In this document: positions 1 to 12,839 of the stretch, piece by piece | How the letters are laid out: each line of letters opens with the position of its first letter | Position numbering within the stretch: the stretch's first letter is position 1 | Assembly: GCA_950106755.1 (NCBI GenBank) | Contig: OX467083.1 | Coordinates: 28,329,029-28,393,028, forward strand | Reading direction: 5' to 3' | DNA length: 64,000 nt | From: Climacium dendroides | Taxonomy: Eukaryota > Streptophyta > Bryopsida > Hypnales > Climaciaceae | Program-made: the position numbers and the translations under genes | Notes under the pieces: generated by a model | Databases searched by the model: none | Seen by the model: only the letters and a program-made list of their open reading frames with translations | Told to the model about the DNA's origin: nothing

Positions 1-3000
1 ACTATGAAGTGGATAGCATAGTGTTGGAAACTAAAGGAAGGATTGAGCTCACCATGCAAGTTATGCATGACATAAACAAGTGAGTATTTGTTTTTTATAC
101 ATTTTGACTTTTTTCCTTATGACTCTCGTCATTTTTTCTAATTAAAACGTCATGTCCAGTAATGTGTACAACAAGAAATTTACTTGTTTTGCTGAATATT
201 GAAATTTTGACATAAATTGCAGGTCCACGGAGGACTCTCACGTAAAGGCCAATTTGGTCCATACCTTGTATTGTGTCTAGAAGTATGGTCTTCTACCCAT
301 GGAGAGGTTTATTGAGATGTTATGGCCGTCCGAGAGAAAACGGTGTATTACCCAGCCAGGGAAGAAGCATTGGTATTCAATGCCTTCTGAGGTTTTTACT
401 TCTTTTGTTTTTCGGGTGAGAAATTGATAGTGTCACATTTTTATGTTCTTGTAGTTGAATATATAACATTGCTATGATTTCTTTGTTGCTTATTTAAATG
501 TGCGTACTAAAAAATTTGTAAAAATTGAATCTATGTATTGTATTGTAGCAAGAGATAGCACAAGCTGCTGATAAAGCAGTTCGCACATATAATGAGACTA
601 CACCAGACGAGGAGAAGAGTAATGAAGGAGTTGCTAATGCCATGCGATCTCCTGCTAAAGACAAGGCAACTAAGTTGCAGTCCAAAATGGGAAAGCTTTT
701 GGCCGTGGCAAACCCTGCTTTTGGGCCTACATTTCTCCAAGAGGTAAATTGCACTTTCCATGATCATGAGTTGTATGTGCTTTTTGCTTATTGTGTTTTC
801 TGGGTTTTATTTACGTGTTTCAATGTGTTTTGGCAGATTGAAAAGCATTACACCAGAAATGAGATTCTGGAGATGACACTTGAGAAACTACAATTGATTG
901 CGACGTCAAGTTATCGCCACTTCAGAAGATTAAATGCTTGTAGTGGTGGAATACTTCTGATGCTTCTCGTGTTGCAAGGAGATTTCCAATTAAACTAGCT
1001 CCGGAAGATAAGCTTAATCCAATCCTGAACAAGTTCGGATGGTGGGGAGGGGTAAGTCAACTACAATCAAGGAATTATTTTATTATTCGTGACTTGGAAT
1101 TTTTCAAATCAAAAAATTATATAATGTGTAAAATTATTTTTTATCCAATTATTGAAAACTTTCTTTCATGGCCTATTAATTCAAATTGCAGAAGCAGCTG
1201 TGAAGTTCTTCGAAGATGTTGTACGAAAGGATGGCCTTCAAATCAACATGAACACAATCCCTGCTGTAGAGACCCTTGAGGAGTACATTGAAGGGTGGAG
1301 AATTAGACTTTGGGATCAAGCCTTTGGACCTACCCTAAAAAGGGGTATTGGTTTCAAGAAGTCAGCCAACTTTTCTACATATGAGGGCTCAGAAGAGGCC
1401 GTGAGAAGAGTTATATTTAGATATGATTAGAATCTTGTCATTATGACTTGCTTAATTGATTGCATATCATTACATATTCATTGTTTACTTTATGATTATA
1501 TTGGCTATTCAAAAATGTTCAAGTTTGTTGAAATGTCTTGAGTTAACCAAAATTGAAGGTATTCTGAGGTTCTTAAAAAACCACCGTCGGGTCCAACGAG
1601 GGTTTTTTAGGTAGCTCATAGTACCCTTAGTAATGGTTATGAGAAGATATTATTCAGGATATAAATTTGTTTTGTAACTTCTCTTTTAATGTTTTAAATC
1701 TAGACATGCCTTCATTTTATATTCTTACCATTTTGTATTAGTGAAATTTTGAAAAAGAAGTTATCAATTAAATATATGCTTTCTTAGTTGTAATCTTAAT
1801 TTTGGGTTTTGTTTTCTGTCAGGTACTTCAAGCATGAGCTTGTTCAAAAGAATGCTATGGTTTGTTCAGAACTTCCTCCATTCTTACCCACTTGGTTAGA
1901 TCATAGCTCGCCTAATTGCATGTACACCACGTCCCAGCTTCGTCAGTTTACAACTGCACATCTCACTGGGGGAGCATGGTATTTGGATTGTCCCATTACA
2001 TATACACATCCATTGGAGCAAGAGATTCAGAGGTCAATGGATGGCGTTGCTGTTGTAGACTTGAAGGTTCCTGAATTTCAAGATTTGACAAACCTTCAAC
2101 AAAAAGGGCCATTGCAAAGCGGACAGCTGCTGACAAGAAAAAAGAAGAGAAGGAGCAAGAGATTCGTGCAAACAAAGAGAAGAAAGAGGCGGAGCAGTTG
2201 GCCAAGTTGGCAGATGCAAAGAAAGAGGGTAAGCAAAAAGGCAAAGGCAAGAAGAAGGTAGAAGGAAGTGGCCAAATTCCAACCTCTTCTACGGTGGACC
2301 AAGGCTCTCAAATGCAAAGGGGATCTCGTAGCGGACTAAAGAGGAAGGCCGTATTGCCGAAATTTACAGAAGACATGATCACACAGGGTGCAGAAGTATT
2401 AATCCTTGATGACAACGACGACGATGTTACCACGGAGGAATTAATCCTCAACGTCTCTATTGTAGACGTTCAAGATGACATGGAGAAAGTTGCTCCAAAC
2501 ACCTACACTGATATCATGGACTTCTTGAAGAAGGTAATACTTTCCTATTTCAAATTTAAAACTATAATACTTTTGTATGATGTGAAAGATATAAAATTAT
2601 TTCAAGGTTCAATGAAATAATTATTGATTGATTGAGAATGTATTGTTTCTTTGTAGATGGGAGAAGGAAAGGCTCGTACATATGACGGAATCCTAAACTG
2701 TCAAACAGGAGTGGACCTCATTGTATTTGATTGTCAGGAAAATCTTCCAGTTCTTGAGGTCTCAAAACCGATGGATGCAGTGCCAGAGTGGAACTCCGAC
2801 CCGGAGTTTGAGGCACTTAATAATGCATTTCTCTTTGCAGAGATGCATTTGCAGGACCATGGATGCATGATTGTTTTTCATTCATGGTGTGCTGCTTCGA
2901 AGGGTGTCATTGTAGGATTGTGTAATGCATATGTAGATTGGAATTTTCTATAGACTTAACTATTAATAAATTTCTATAGCTACGAGTTCGTTCACAGGGA

Positions 3001-3110
3001 GGTATGGTTTACAATAGGCAATTCCTAAGGCAATCTATTAACCCAAGTTGTGCACAATTGAAGGAAAGGGGGAAATATTTCACATTGACCCAAACAATAG
3101 ATCTAAACCA
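1..3110 (+). pseudogene. Decayed multi-exon gene of unknown function
   Basis: Coding-like blocks on the plus strand are separated by GT-AG-like gaps: about 1-80, 224-390, 550-742, 837-1050, 1191-1430, 1822-2533, 2657-2950 and a short remnant near 2980-3100. Conceptual blocks include a WPSERKR stretch, an ANPAFGPT stretch, a Lys/Glu-rich basic segment (about 2110-2260) and an acidic DDNDDD segment. The last block reads DLIVFDC, then FAEMHLQDHGCMIVFHS. It is broken: an in-frame TAG follows TLYCV near 280, the reading frame shifts near 2097, and stops fall in the last part. I do not recognise the family. The final block vaguely recalls the strand-and-loop order of a Rossmann methyltransferase, but no DPPW-type motif is present, so I assign no function. 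The 5' end lies outside the window. It could be a host gene or the cargo of a transposon. Confidence 0.5.
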
Positions 3111-3203
3111 TATTATAATTAAAATCAAGGCTGGAGACTTATCAATTGTATGTCAATCTATCAATTCAGCTTTATTCGCTCACTTCTTCGTCAACCCCAC
3201 CAA

Positions 3204-3389
3204 CTATTGATTCTCCTTGGTACAAACTTCCTTCGGTTTTTCTTCAATTGGACTTTTGATTATGCTTTCTTCTATAGCAGCTTCTTTCTCTAATTTACAC
3301 TCAGGCTTAAAGTAGTCCAATCGGTTATAAAATTTGCATTTCTTTTTATTTTCTTTAAACAACTCTCGGTTCATCTTCATGTCACTCAT
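3204..3389 (-). pseudogene. Ty1/copia-type gag zinc-knuckle remnant
   Basis: The minus-strand peptide contains KCKFYNRLDYFKPECKLEK. This keeps the spacing of a retroviral-type CX2CX4HX4C zinc knuckle, but the second Cys and the His are both Tyr and a Gly is Asp. Each change is one transition from the expected codon (TGT to TAT, CAC to TAC, GGC to GAC). The knuckle would bind nucleic acid in a gag protein; here it cannot bind zinc in the usual way. No protease, integrase or reverse transcriptase was recognised next to it, so it is an isolated fragment. Confidence 0.45.
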
Positions 3390-3399
3390 TTCCCAGTTC

Positions 3400-6300
3400 T
3401 ATTGATTCCAAACTACAGACTCACTTTCCACCGATTTGAACCACATTGTTCCTATAGATTAATCTCCCAATTTAGATCATAGAACACTCGATAGCATCAT
3501 GCTCATATACCATTGACACATATCATGCAACCAGTCCATACACAATTGATAAACGATTAAGATTCACATGCATCAGGCATCTCCATTCAATCACAATGAT
3601 AGACGTTCCTCACAAGATTGAATCTATAGACCTAACACTTAGCATAACCACACATTCACAATTGATATACACCATTTAAACACACTCAATCATCCACAAC
3701 CAATAGCAAAGATCCCAATTGCATAACACATTTACAAATCCAGCACACACAATATTCACACAATTGAACACAACGCTTTCATCTCATGACTTCTGCATTA
3801 TATTTCATCATAAAAATATTACAATTGTGTCTCACTCCCTTCCAATCACACTCTGTAACATCTATCAATCCAACACAACAAATCCCCACTCACATCATAG
3901 TTGAACTCCACCAAACACTACAACGACACCACACAAACAGAACTATAGCACTCCCAAAACTCCCACGCACAATCGAACACCGCCAGCCTTCACCGCTGCG
4001 GGAGCTTTGGACTCTCTTCCAGACTGCCTCCAAAAATTCACAATTGTCCTTTTCATCATGTTCACCTAACAAGTAAATAACCGCTACTATAGATTTGCAC
4101 CCCATTCATCCGCTACCAACTAACATCCATTGATAAGATTCCATAGTAAAGTCTTGCTAACTAATAAACCAAGTTTTAACACTGCAAATGCACTAATACT
4201 ATAGAAAATTTGGAAAATTACCCAAATTAGCTATTATGCACATTTCCTCTATAGTTTATTTGACTACATAGCCCTCTTGCCAACTAGTTGCGTCCTCGCA
4301 ACTACAAAATTGATGAATAGAACCTGCAATTAAACAACATCCATAGAGATATCCACCGGAATAAAAAACATTATATAGAATCAATTGGTACTCGCTACCT
4401 AGCAACCATTGCAATGACATCTAATACGTTATGTGAATACCCCTTATATTATTTGATAAGTATCATATAATCTTATAATTTTCATGTAATTATTTTATTT
4501 TCAACTTCTATTCAAATTTTTGCTAGAGTAAATGATTTTATAAATTTTTATTTGAAATTCCAGGATCCCATGTATATGGATTTATTTCAAAATTCCCAAT
4601 ACTATAAATGTTATATAACACAATATGAATGAAAAGTCAATTAATACAACTTAATTTTCCAATATTTTTTATAATAATGGTTACATATGATTTATTTTCT
4701 ATTTTGCAAAATCTTCAAGCCTTGGGATTTTCAAATCTTCAAAAAAAATTCAAAACTACACCCATTCTAACTACATTCTTCTTGAAATAAAAATACAGCA
4801 AATCTTCCTACTCCTCTTCACCTATAACTTTTGCAATGTTTCTCCAAAAAAAGAAAATGATAGATTTTAAAAATCTAACCTCTTATATCTAATATAAAAA
4901 TTTCACTTGATAATTATCCTCCAAGCAAAATTTTTAACCTCATGAAGTCTCGAGTTTCGAACTATGAGGGCAGCAGACCTTTTTTCTATTCAACAACCCA
5001 TAACTTCTTTAAAACAATTTCAATTCCTTCAAGTGATGAGTTTTTAGAAAGATAAAAAATACTGTTATAATTTTCTAAATTTTCAAAGAGATAAAAAAAA
5101 GACAAACTTCAGTGGCTACTTGAATCTTTGCTCCTCTTTGTTAGGTGGCAACAGACCCTCCTCCACTCACATGCTTATATCTTTTTGTTCACAACTTCAA
5201 ATCACACAAAAAGTTTTTTGAAATGGAAATAAAAATAAGTATAAACCTTCCAATTTTCATTTTAAAATTCCTCATACATCAAAAGATATGACTATTTGAA
5301 CATTCGGTCTCAAATCCTACATTCCTCTCAAAAACAACAACCAACAAAACTCTACCACTAAATCTGACTAAAAAGGAGAAAAAACATACCTACCTAGTCT
5401 CTAAATCTCTAAGATAAGTACACATCACATGGGCCTCCAAACACCCACTCATTCAAGGAAAATATCCAAGGATAAGTTCTTATTCACCTTTTAAAGCCAA
5501 AGAATCTCAAAGGTCAAAATCATGAGGAAAACAACCTTTATTTCTCTAACTCTCAACTTTAATATAGAAAAAAAATACAAAACACTAGTGTTAGCTATAG
5601 AACTTCAATCAAATCCACAAGGAAGTAAAAACTAAAATCGAAGAAAAGCGCTACTTCATTTGTAAGAACTTGAAAATGCGCTTGACCATGTTTACAACAT
5701 AAATTGTACGTTCAACCTTTGTTAAAAGATACATAGACCCTTTCAACCAATGTTGATGGCTAGCGCTTTTTTTAATTGGCCTAACTATGCAGTAATATTG
5801 ATTATTGTTCAGACCTTTGAAACTCCCTTCAAATGTTATTTCTTGGATTTTCTCTTAACACGCCCTACTTGAAGTAGGATCACCAAAACATAAGCATCTC
5901 TTTGAAGATTACCATGTCAACATTGCTTTACATGAGGTTGTTTCAATGAATGAGAAGGTCCAACCTCGTCTTGCAAATGACTTAGCAATGGTTCAAAAAC
6001 CATCGGCCGAGATGGTTGATCAAGCAATTGTGAAAAAAAGCTCTAGCTCAGCTTTCAATTGAGGCTTTGGATCTTGAGACTCCATAAAAACCCTCCAATT
6101 TGACATTGTAAAGTCAAACTTCAATTCAAGCACAGATTCTATGAACTCAAAAGAATACTCCAAGGTACTAAAACTTGTCTAAGGTTTTTGCCCTTTAAAC
6201 AACTTCTTTGGCAACAAACTTCCCCTTGAAGTTGTTTGAAGCATGACCTTGAAGCCATTAGAAACGTCATCAAGAAGTTTGTCCACTAATTCATAGAATC

Positions 6301-7875
6301 TCTTATTATTACAATATTACAAAATAGGCACACATTTATACAATGTACGTATTTATAACACAACAATGACAATTAGTATTATTGTATGGTTAAGCCTATC
6401 AAAGGGAGTTATAGCCACCAAAGTTAATTAGAAGGGCTGTTGAATCTTTTAAGTAAAGTATATTGTGGTAATTACATTGCAACCACTATCAAAATGCATT
6501 CTTAAGTTGTCACAAATAGAATGATATTTCTCTTATAATTCTATTTTTTACGTTCATTAAACATATGTTAAATCTTAATTCTTTATTTATATATTTTAAA
6601 TATATTTTAAATTTTAGTTTTTCATTTATATATTTTAAACATATTTTAAATTTTAGTTCTTTATTTATATATTTTAAACTATTTTTTGAAATTTATTTTA
6701 TATAAATTAAATTATAGAGAGGAAAAATGAAAATAGTTTATCTTTTTGTTGAATTTAGAAGTAATAAGTTTTTTATAAGAATAAGGAGTGTATCCATGTA
6801 TGGTCAATAATAATGGCCAAAATGGATGTTTGAATAGTTATATGGCCAAGGTAAGGGGCTGATGTCCATTTGATTTGTATAGTAGAAGTGGAAGATAAGG
6901 CAAAGGATAAAGAGGGGTCTCCTCTCTTTCCTTCTCACAATTGTTTGTTTTGGTCATGTGTTGTGGTGAGCCTTAATGTATTGTATATTGTGAATTTTGA
7001 AATGAAAATTTGGGAGCATGTTTTTTTCTTTTTGTACTTCCAAAAAGCTATGACTCGTTTTGTTTGGAGTTTATATGAAAAAGACATGCTTAATGAAGTG
7101 GAAAAAGATTAGTTGTTATAGAATTTAATTGTTTAAGGGCAGAATTTTAGGCTTTCATAATTAAGTGGTGAAAAAATATCTAATTTTGATATTTGATGTA
7201 CTTATGTATTGAATTCTTAGATTTTCAAAAAAATATTATACTCTTAGTTTGGAGTTGGAAAGTGAAAGTTATCGGCTTAGAAGTGAAGTGGTGAGAAGCT
7301 ACATTTGTATTGGAGAGAGGAAAATTTGACTAGCTATAAAATTTGGACAGTATGAGATTTTCACTTGAGATTTAAAGAATTTATAGATATTTTTTTAGAT
7401 GTTTAGAAAGGTATCACACCTTTAGTTTGAAATTAAAAAGTCAAAATTATGGATTTAGAAGTGAAATTGTGAAAGAGAGAAGAGATGCCTTTGAGATTAG
7501 AAGTGTCAAATTTGACAAGCTCTAAAATACAAAAAATATCTTATTTATCTTTTATATATAAATTTATTGTAGAGTATTTTGTAAGCTTTTCAAAAAGCTA
7601 TTATATTCTTAATTTGAAGTTACTAGGTGAATAGATGAGAGTTATGGACTCTGAAGTGGAGGTATGTACACCTACCTTTGAAATTGAGAGTGTCAACTTC
7701 AACAAACTATAAAATATGGACAGTATCTATTTTAGCTTTGAGTTTGAAAAAATTACACAATATTTTGTTAGCTTTCTATGAAGCCAAGGCACATTTGATT
7801 TGAATTTGTGAAGCAGCTATAGCATTCATTCAAACTCTGACCATGTCTCGGACCATGTTTTTAAGGATTTTACTA
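3400..7875. other. AT-rich intergenic region, no gene recognised
   Basis: No convincing exon chain was found. About 5980-6300 reads on the minus strand as a broken coding-like stretch with stops, possibly an old retroelement, but I recognise no domain. An AT-rich tandem repeat lies at 6571-6681. The rest is A/T-rich spacer. Confidence 0.4.
6571..6681. repeat. AT-rich tandem repeat, period about 40 bp
   Basis: The motif TTTATATATTTTAAA recurs three times at about 40-bp spacing, joined by ATTTTAAATTTTAGTT segments. It is a simple diverged tandem repeat with no coding potential. Confidence 0.7.
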
Positions 7876-8104
7876 TACTACAACAAAAGCTGTATTTTAT
7901 GACTAGGAAAATGTGATTGGGATGATTGGTGACTATTTACAATCATATTTTTGGATGCCAAAACTTTGGGAAAAAATATGACTGTAAATATGACTAGCAG
8001 TCATATTTTGTTCTTGTATTTGATAGGCGTATAATATACACTTGTTGGAAACGTCAAAATATTTTATAGGGAACATGTTTTGGGAACACCTAGTCATATT
8101 TTGG

Positions 8105-8985
8105 CATATATACTAGCGGTTGGCGATTGCTCTGCTACGCATTCATCATTAGAATTTTATAAGAATTTTTATGTATTAGATAGAATGCAAAACAAAAATT
8201 TCAATAAATCTTCAAATAAAAATGACTAAAATCTTTATATAATTTTTTTATAAGTAAGCATATATTGAAATGTACAATAGAGATTTATTGAATGATGAAT
8301 GAAACATATGCAATGGTAAATACTATAAAAGATACACATACATTAGAATGCATTAGAAATTTGACTCCATTGTTACAAAAAATGGCAACTCAAATAGAAG
8401 AATTTGAAGGAAAAACTTGTAAATCTCAAAAACTTTGTGAACAACTTGATTGTTCTAGAATCCAAAATCGCTTCAATTGAATAAATTTCTCAAAATCATT
8501 TGGTAGTAGTAATAGAAAACTGAAATCATGAAAGCTCAAAGCTCACAAAAGCACAAAATCATAAAAGTGCAAAGAAGTGTAAAGCCAACAAAAGCAATGG
8601 AATTGCTACCTTTGTAATATCACTATATTGATCCTCTTTAATATCACCACAATTGCAACCACTATATTATTTCTATAATATAACCCTTTGTAAAAAGTGA
8701 TATTACAAAAGTGATTGCAAACTGCTACTCTACTTTTGTAATATCACATTGTGTGAAAATACAATTTCTATGTATGCATGAGTGAAAATATTTTTATCAA
8801 ATTTTTTTTTTAAATTATTTTAAAGACTTATTGAAATCATTATCATGCATTCTATTCAAATATATCAAATTTTTACTAAATATGTGATACAATGAATGCA
8901 TAATATAACAAGTACCAGCCCCTAGTATTAATGGTAGCATTTGTGATATTACAGAGGGACTTATGATTTTAGTAGTATGATATCA
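8105..8985 (+). mobile_element. Nested long-inverted-repeat element, copy 1
   Basis: The ends are inverted relative to each other: the left starts ACTAG and includes GCTACGCATTCAT, and the right end read inward includes TATGCATTCATTGTATC. The similarity of the two ends extends roughly 100 bp inward. A 62-codon open frame (8292-8480) lies inside. Copy 2 lies in the opposite orientation at about 10415-11275. Termini are set by comparing the two copies and are uncertain by tens of bases. Confidence 0.6.
8292..8480 (+). CDS. Small 62-aa open frame inside a nested repeat
   Basis: The frame starts MMNETYAMVNTIKDTHTLEC and contains KMATQIEEFEGKTCKSQK. A diverged copy of nearly the same length exists on the minus strand at 10900-11088, with a conserved ATQIEEF.GKTCKSQKLCEQ core. 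No known family is recognised. It may be a fragment of a larger transposon protein rather than a working peptide; the surviving frame in both copies is the only support. Confidence 0.3.
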   Translation: MMNETYAMVNTIKDTHTLECIRNLTPLLQKMATQIEEFEGKTCKSQKLCEQLDCSRIQNRFN

Positions 8986-9889
8986 GTCATATTTTTTCAT
9001 GTGACTATATATAGTCATATTTTATAGTCACATTTTTATAAAAGCTTCATTTTTTTTTTTGGATAACTTAAAAAAAATATAAGAAGACTACTATTCAAAA
9101 TTTTGAAATCCTATCTACTACCTTTGGAGGTTTTAGAAATCCTAGCCATTACTTTTTTAAGATTTTGAAATCCTAGTAATCATTTTTAGAGTTTCAAAAT
9201 CCTAGCTACCATTTTTAGGGTTTTAAAACCTACTTAAAGTGTCTTTTAAAAACCATGTGCAAATAAAACTTTGGACCCCCTATATTTTTAATAAAATTAA
9301 ATGAAAAAAATATGAATAGATTTTTCTACTTTGAAAATTTATGTTTTGAATTATTGATATTTTATTTGTTAATAATAATTAGTTACAAATTTTTGAGGTA
9401 AAAAGATATACTGTAGAGCTAAAAAATAACTTTTACACCCCTATATTATATAAGAAAAATTGTCTGAAAAATGAACAAAAAATTCTTAAAAATAACTCAT
9501 TATTGAAAGCTCATTTTGAGTTGAATATTGATGCAATGGTCATCTAAATGTGTTCTTTAAAAATATTTGAGTTAAAAAAACATGCCATTTTAGTGCATTT
9601 TTAACTTCTTTTATAAATCATTCCATATTTTATTTGAGTTTGAAATTTTGGAAGTAGAATCCTATAGTCATTAGTAAACAATGCTCAAAATTTGTAGTTA
9701 AAATTATAGTTTATTAGAAACCACTTGTTCACATGTGGTTTGTTGTAGTAGAACTAAGTGCAGCTCTTGAGTTTAAAACCTTAGCTTTCAATTCTTTAAG
9801 GTATTGAAACCCTAACTACCACTTCATTTGCCTTCTCTTCCTTGTCATTTGTTTTTTTCTAACTCTTACTTTTGCCTCTTGTTGCTTTT

Positions 9890-10330
9890 TTGTTGTTGTT
9901 GTTTTGTTGTTGTCTCTTGGTTGTTGCTTCCTAGTTTTTGTCTTTTGGTTATTGATTCTTAGTTGTTTTCTGTTAGTTGTTCTTATTAAGTTGTTGTCTT
10001 TTAATTGTTGCTTCTTCTTTTATTTGTTGCTTCTTAGTTGTTGAAAGTCTTTTAGTTGTTGCTTTTTAATTATTGTGAGTTTTTTAGTTGTTGTTTTTTA
10101 GTTGTTGTGAATCTCGTAGTTGTTGCTTTTTAATTATTGTGAGTTTTTTAGTTGTTGTTTTTTAGTTGTTGTGAGTCTCTTAGTTATTGCTTCTTAGTTG
10201 TTGTGAGTCTCTTAGTTGTTGCTTCTTAGTTGTTGTCTCTTAGTTTTTGCTTACTAGTTGTTATTGTTGCTTCTAGTTATTCCTTCTTAGTTGTAGCCTT
10301 TAGTTGCATCTTAAATTTTTGCCTCTTATT
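9890..10330. repeat. TTG/TTAGTTGTTG-rich imperfect tandem tract
   Basis: Repeated units built on TTAGTTGTTGCTTCTTAG and TTGTTGTGAGTCT, with variable spacing, lie between the two nested inverted elements. Low-complexity sequence; no gene. Confidence 0.8.
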
Positions 10331-10414
10331 GTCTCTTAAATCTTATCTTTTATTGTTTTTTTAATTATTGCTTCTTTTTTCCTCTTTATTGTACCTTCAT
10401 ACTATCATACTACT

Positions 10415-11275
10415 AAAATCATAAGTCCCTCTGTAATATCACAAATGCTATCATTAATACTAGGGGCTTGTGCTTGCTATGCTACGCATTCATTGTATCA
10501 CATATTAGTAAAAATTTAATATATTTGAATAGAATGCATGATAATGATTTTGATAAGTCTCTAAAATAATTATTTTAATTATTTTATAAAAATATTTTCA
10601 ATCATGCATACATAGAAATCATATTTTCACACAATATGATATCATTGAAATAGAGTAGTAGTTCACAATCACCTCTGTAATATCACTTTTTACAAAGGGT
10701 GATATTGTAGAAATAATATAGTTGTTACAATTAAGGTGATATTAAATAGGATCAATATGGTGATATTATAAAGGTAGCAATTCCATTGCTTTTCTTGGCT
10801 TTATACTTCTTTTGCATTTCTATGATTTTGTCCTTTCGTGAACTTTAAGCTTCTAATTTCAATTTTCTATTGCTACTACCAAATGATTTGAAAAATTTAT
10901 TAGATTGAACCGATTTTGGATTCACAACAATTAAATTGTTCACAAAGCTTTTGAGATTTACAAGTTTTTCCTTTAAATTCTTCTATTTGGGTTGCCATTG
11001 TTTGTAACAATTGAGTCGAATTTGTAATACATTCTAATGTATATGTATCTTTTACCGTATTCATCATTGCATGTATTTCATTCATCATTCATTAAATTTC
11101 TATTGTTTATTTTAGTATATGCTTATTTATTAAAAAAATTATATGAAGATTTTAGTAATTTTTATTTGTAAATTTATTGAAATTCTTGCTCTGCATTCTA
11201 TCTAGTACATAAAAGTTCTTATGAAATTCTAATAGTGAATGCGTAGCATAGCAAGCGCCAAATGCTAGTAATTCA
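10415..11275 (-). mobile_element. Nested long-inverted-repeat element, copy 2 (inverted)
   Basis: This is the reverse-complement counterpart of the 8105-8985 element. Its left end reads ACTAGGGGCTTGTGC and its right end GCGCCAAATGCTAGT, so the copy has its own inverted ends containing GCTATGCTACGCATTCA. A 62-codon minus-strand frame (10900-11088) matches the one in copy 1. Sequence flanking the outer edge of copy 1 (GTAGCATTTGTGATATTAC and the following bases) is also matched here, so the inverted duplication spans slightly more than the element itself. Confidence 0.6.
10900..11088 (-). CDS. Small 62-aa open frame, copy 2
   Basis: The frame starts MMNEIHAMMNTVKDTYTLEC and shares the ATQIEEF.GKTCKSQKLCEQ core with 8292-8480. 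Function unknown. It lies inside a repeat and may simply be a repeat-borne fragment. Confidence 0.3.
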   Translation of the reverse strand: MMNEIHAMMNTVKDTYTLECITNSTQLLQTMATQIEEFKGKTCKSQKLCEQFNCCESKIGSI

Positions 11276-11924
11276 TATTATTTTTGCTTCTTGTTGCCTT
11301 TTACTTGTTACCTTTGTTGCATCTTAGCTCTTATTTGTTGTTACCACTTTGCACTTGCTACTTTTGTTTCTTATTTTTTTCATCTTCAATATTATTCTCT
11401 TTTATTTCTTATAATTTTTAAAGACATAGTTGTTTTGGCTTTTTTTCATTCTCAACTTATGCTACATATTTGTGTTGCCATAAACCTTTGAAGATTAACC
11501 TTTATTATTCATTAACTAAAATTGACCTCCTTGATTGTGTATATAGGCATTAAAAGTTGAAGCAAAGTCATTGAAGGCTATTTACAATACAATAGAATCA
11601 ACAACTTGACATTATTGTAAGTAATATGAACCTTACAAGCATGTGTGAATATTCAATCATAAAATGAGTCATTGTAATATTTCCACTATGTTTTGTATTA
11701 GTGATTAATAAATGTCTTTGAAAAAATTTACATTTTTTTTTGCATTTTCTTTTTTTAATATGACTACTTCTTATATATCTTGTAAATCATATCTACTCAT
11801 TCTTGATTGTATGAATTCTTTTATTTAGTAGTTAAACCATATTGATGTATGACTATATGATTACAATCAGTCACAAAGTTACCAATGACATTTAGTTGAA
11901 TTGCTATATCAACCAAAATATGAC

Positions 11925-12215
11925 TCACAATAGTCATATTCTACATCAACCAAAAATATTACTTACAAGAGTCACATTACACATCAAAAGAAAATATCAC
12001 TTACACAAGTCATATTCCAAATCAACAAAATTATGACTCATAAGAGTCACATTTAACATTAATAAAAAATATGACTCATAAGAATCATATTCAACATCAC
12101 CAAAAAATATAACTCACCATAGTCATATGCCACGTCAGCCAAAATGTAACTCATCGTAGTCATATTCCACATCAGCCAAAATATGACTCATTATAGTCAT
12201 ATTCCACATCAACAT
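11925..12215. repeat. Subterminal 37-bp repeats of the CACTA element
   Basis: About eight diverged units of roughly 37 bp, each pairing AGTCATATTCCACATCA with AAAATATGACTCAT, form short inverted motifs. In CACTA elements such subterminal arrays are transposase (TNPA) binding sites; that role is inferred here from position and repetition. Confidence 0.65.
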
Positions 12216-12587
12216 ATAATATAATTGTATTTAGTCACATACGACATAGGATTTTTTTCCTTGCTTAGGCACCTCAAGAAAAAGTCAAATTGTAAAGGTG
12301 GTCGATATGTACACCACGTAGGCAAAATACAAGAAATTATACCCAAAACCAAATGACTGAAAATGTGACTCAAAAAAAATGTGACTAGTCGATAATGACT
12401 AGACCCAATTATATTTTGAGTCATTTACAGTGATTTTTGCCTTAGTTACATTTTCCAATATTATGACTAACTACAATCATATTCTAGTCATGAAATACAC
12501 ATTTTGTCGTAGTGCTACTTTTATATGGTATTGTATATAATTTATATGATATTTATATATGATATCTACAAGTATGTATGTACGTAA

Positions 12588-12591
<4 letters not shown>

Positions 12592-12652
<61 letters not shown>
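12592..12652. repeat. (AT)n microsatellite
   Basis: About 30 uninterrupted AT dinucleotides, just outside the right end of the 4.64-kb CACTA element. Confidence 0.98.
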
Positions 12653-12654
<2 letters not shown>

Positions 12655-12839
12655 ATACTTGTTACATCTAGGTGGTATTTACACATATTATATACAAAAT
12701 CTTATATTTGAGTATATGGAGTTGTATACGCTTTATATTGTATGACTTTTATATGAAAAATCATGCATTTATTTTACTTTGAGGCGGTACATCATACCTC
12801 TTTTATCGTTCTATCTTCTCATATCTTGAACTAGATTTG

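Larger units (their letters stand above)
7876..12514. mobile_element. Non-autonomous CACTA element (4.64 kb), target duplication CTA
   Basis: The right terminus read inward is CACTACGACAAAATGTG; the left is TACTACAACAAAAGCTG, a diverged match whose first base has changed from C to T. The similarity continues inward through the shared motif ATGACTAG. The element is flanked by the 3-bp duplication CTA (7873-7875 and 12515-12517), the duplication length expected for CACTA/En-Spm insertion. Subterminal copies of AGTCATATT/AATATGACT are dense at both ends, typical of transposase-binding repeats. No transposase is encoded. The interior is occupied by a pair of nested elements in opposite orientation and by a TTG-rich simple-sequence tract. 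Confidence 0.8.
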
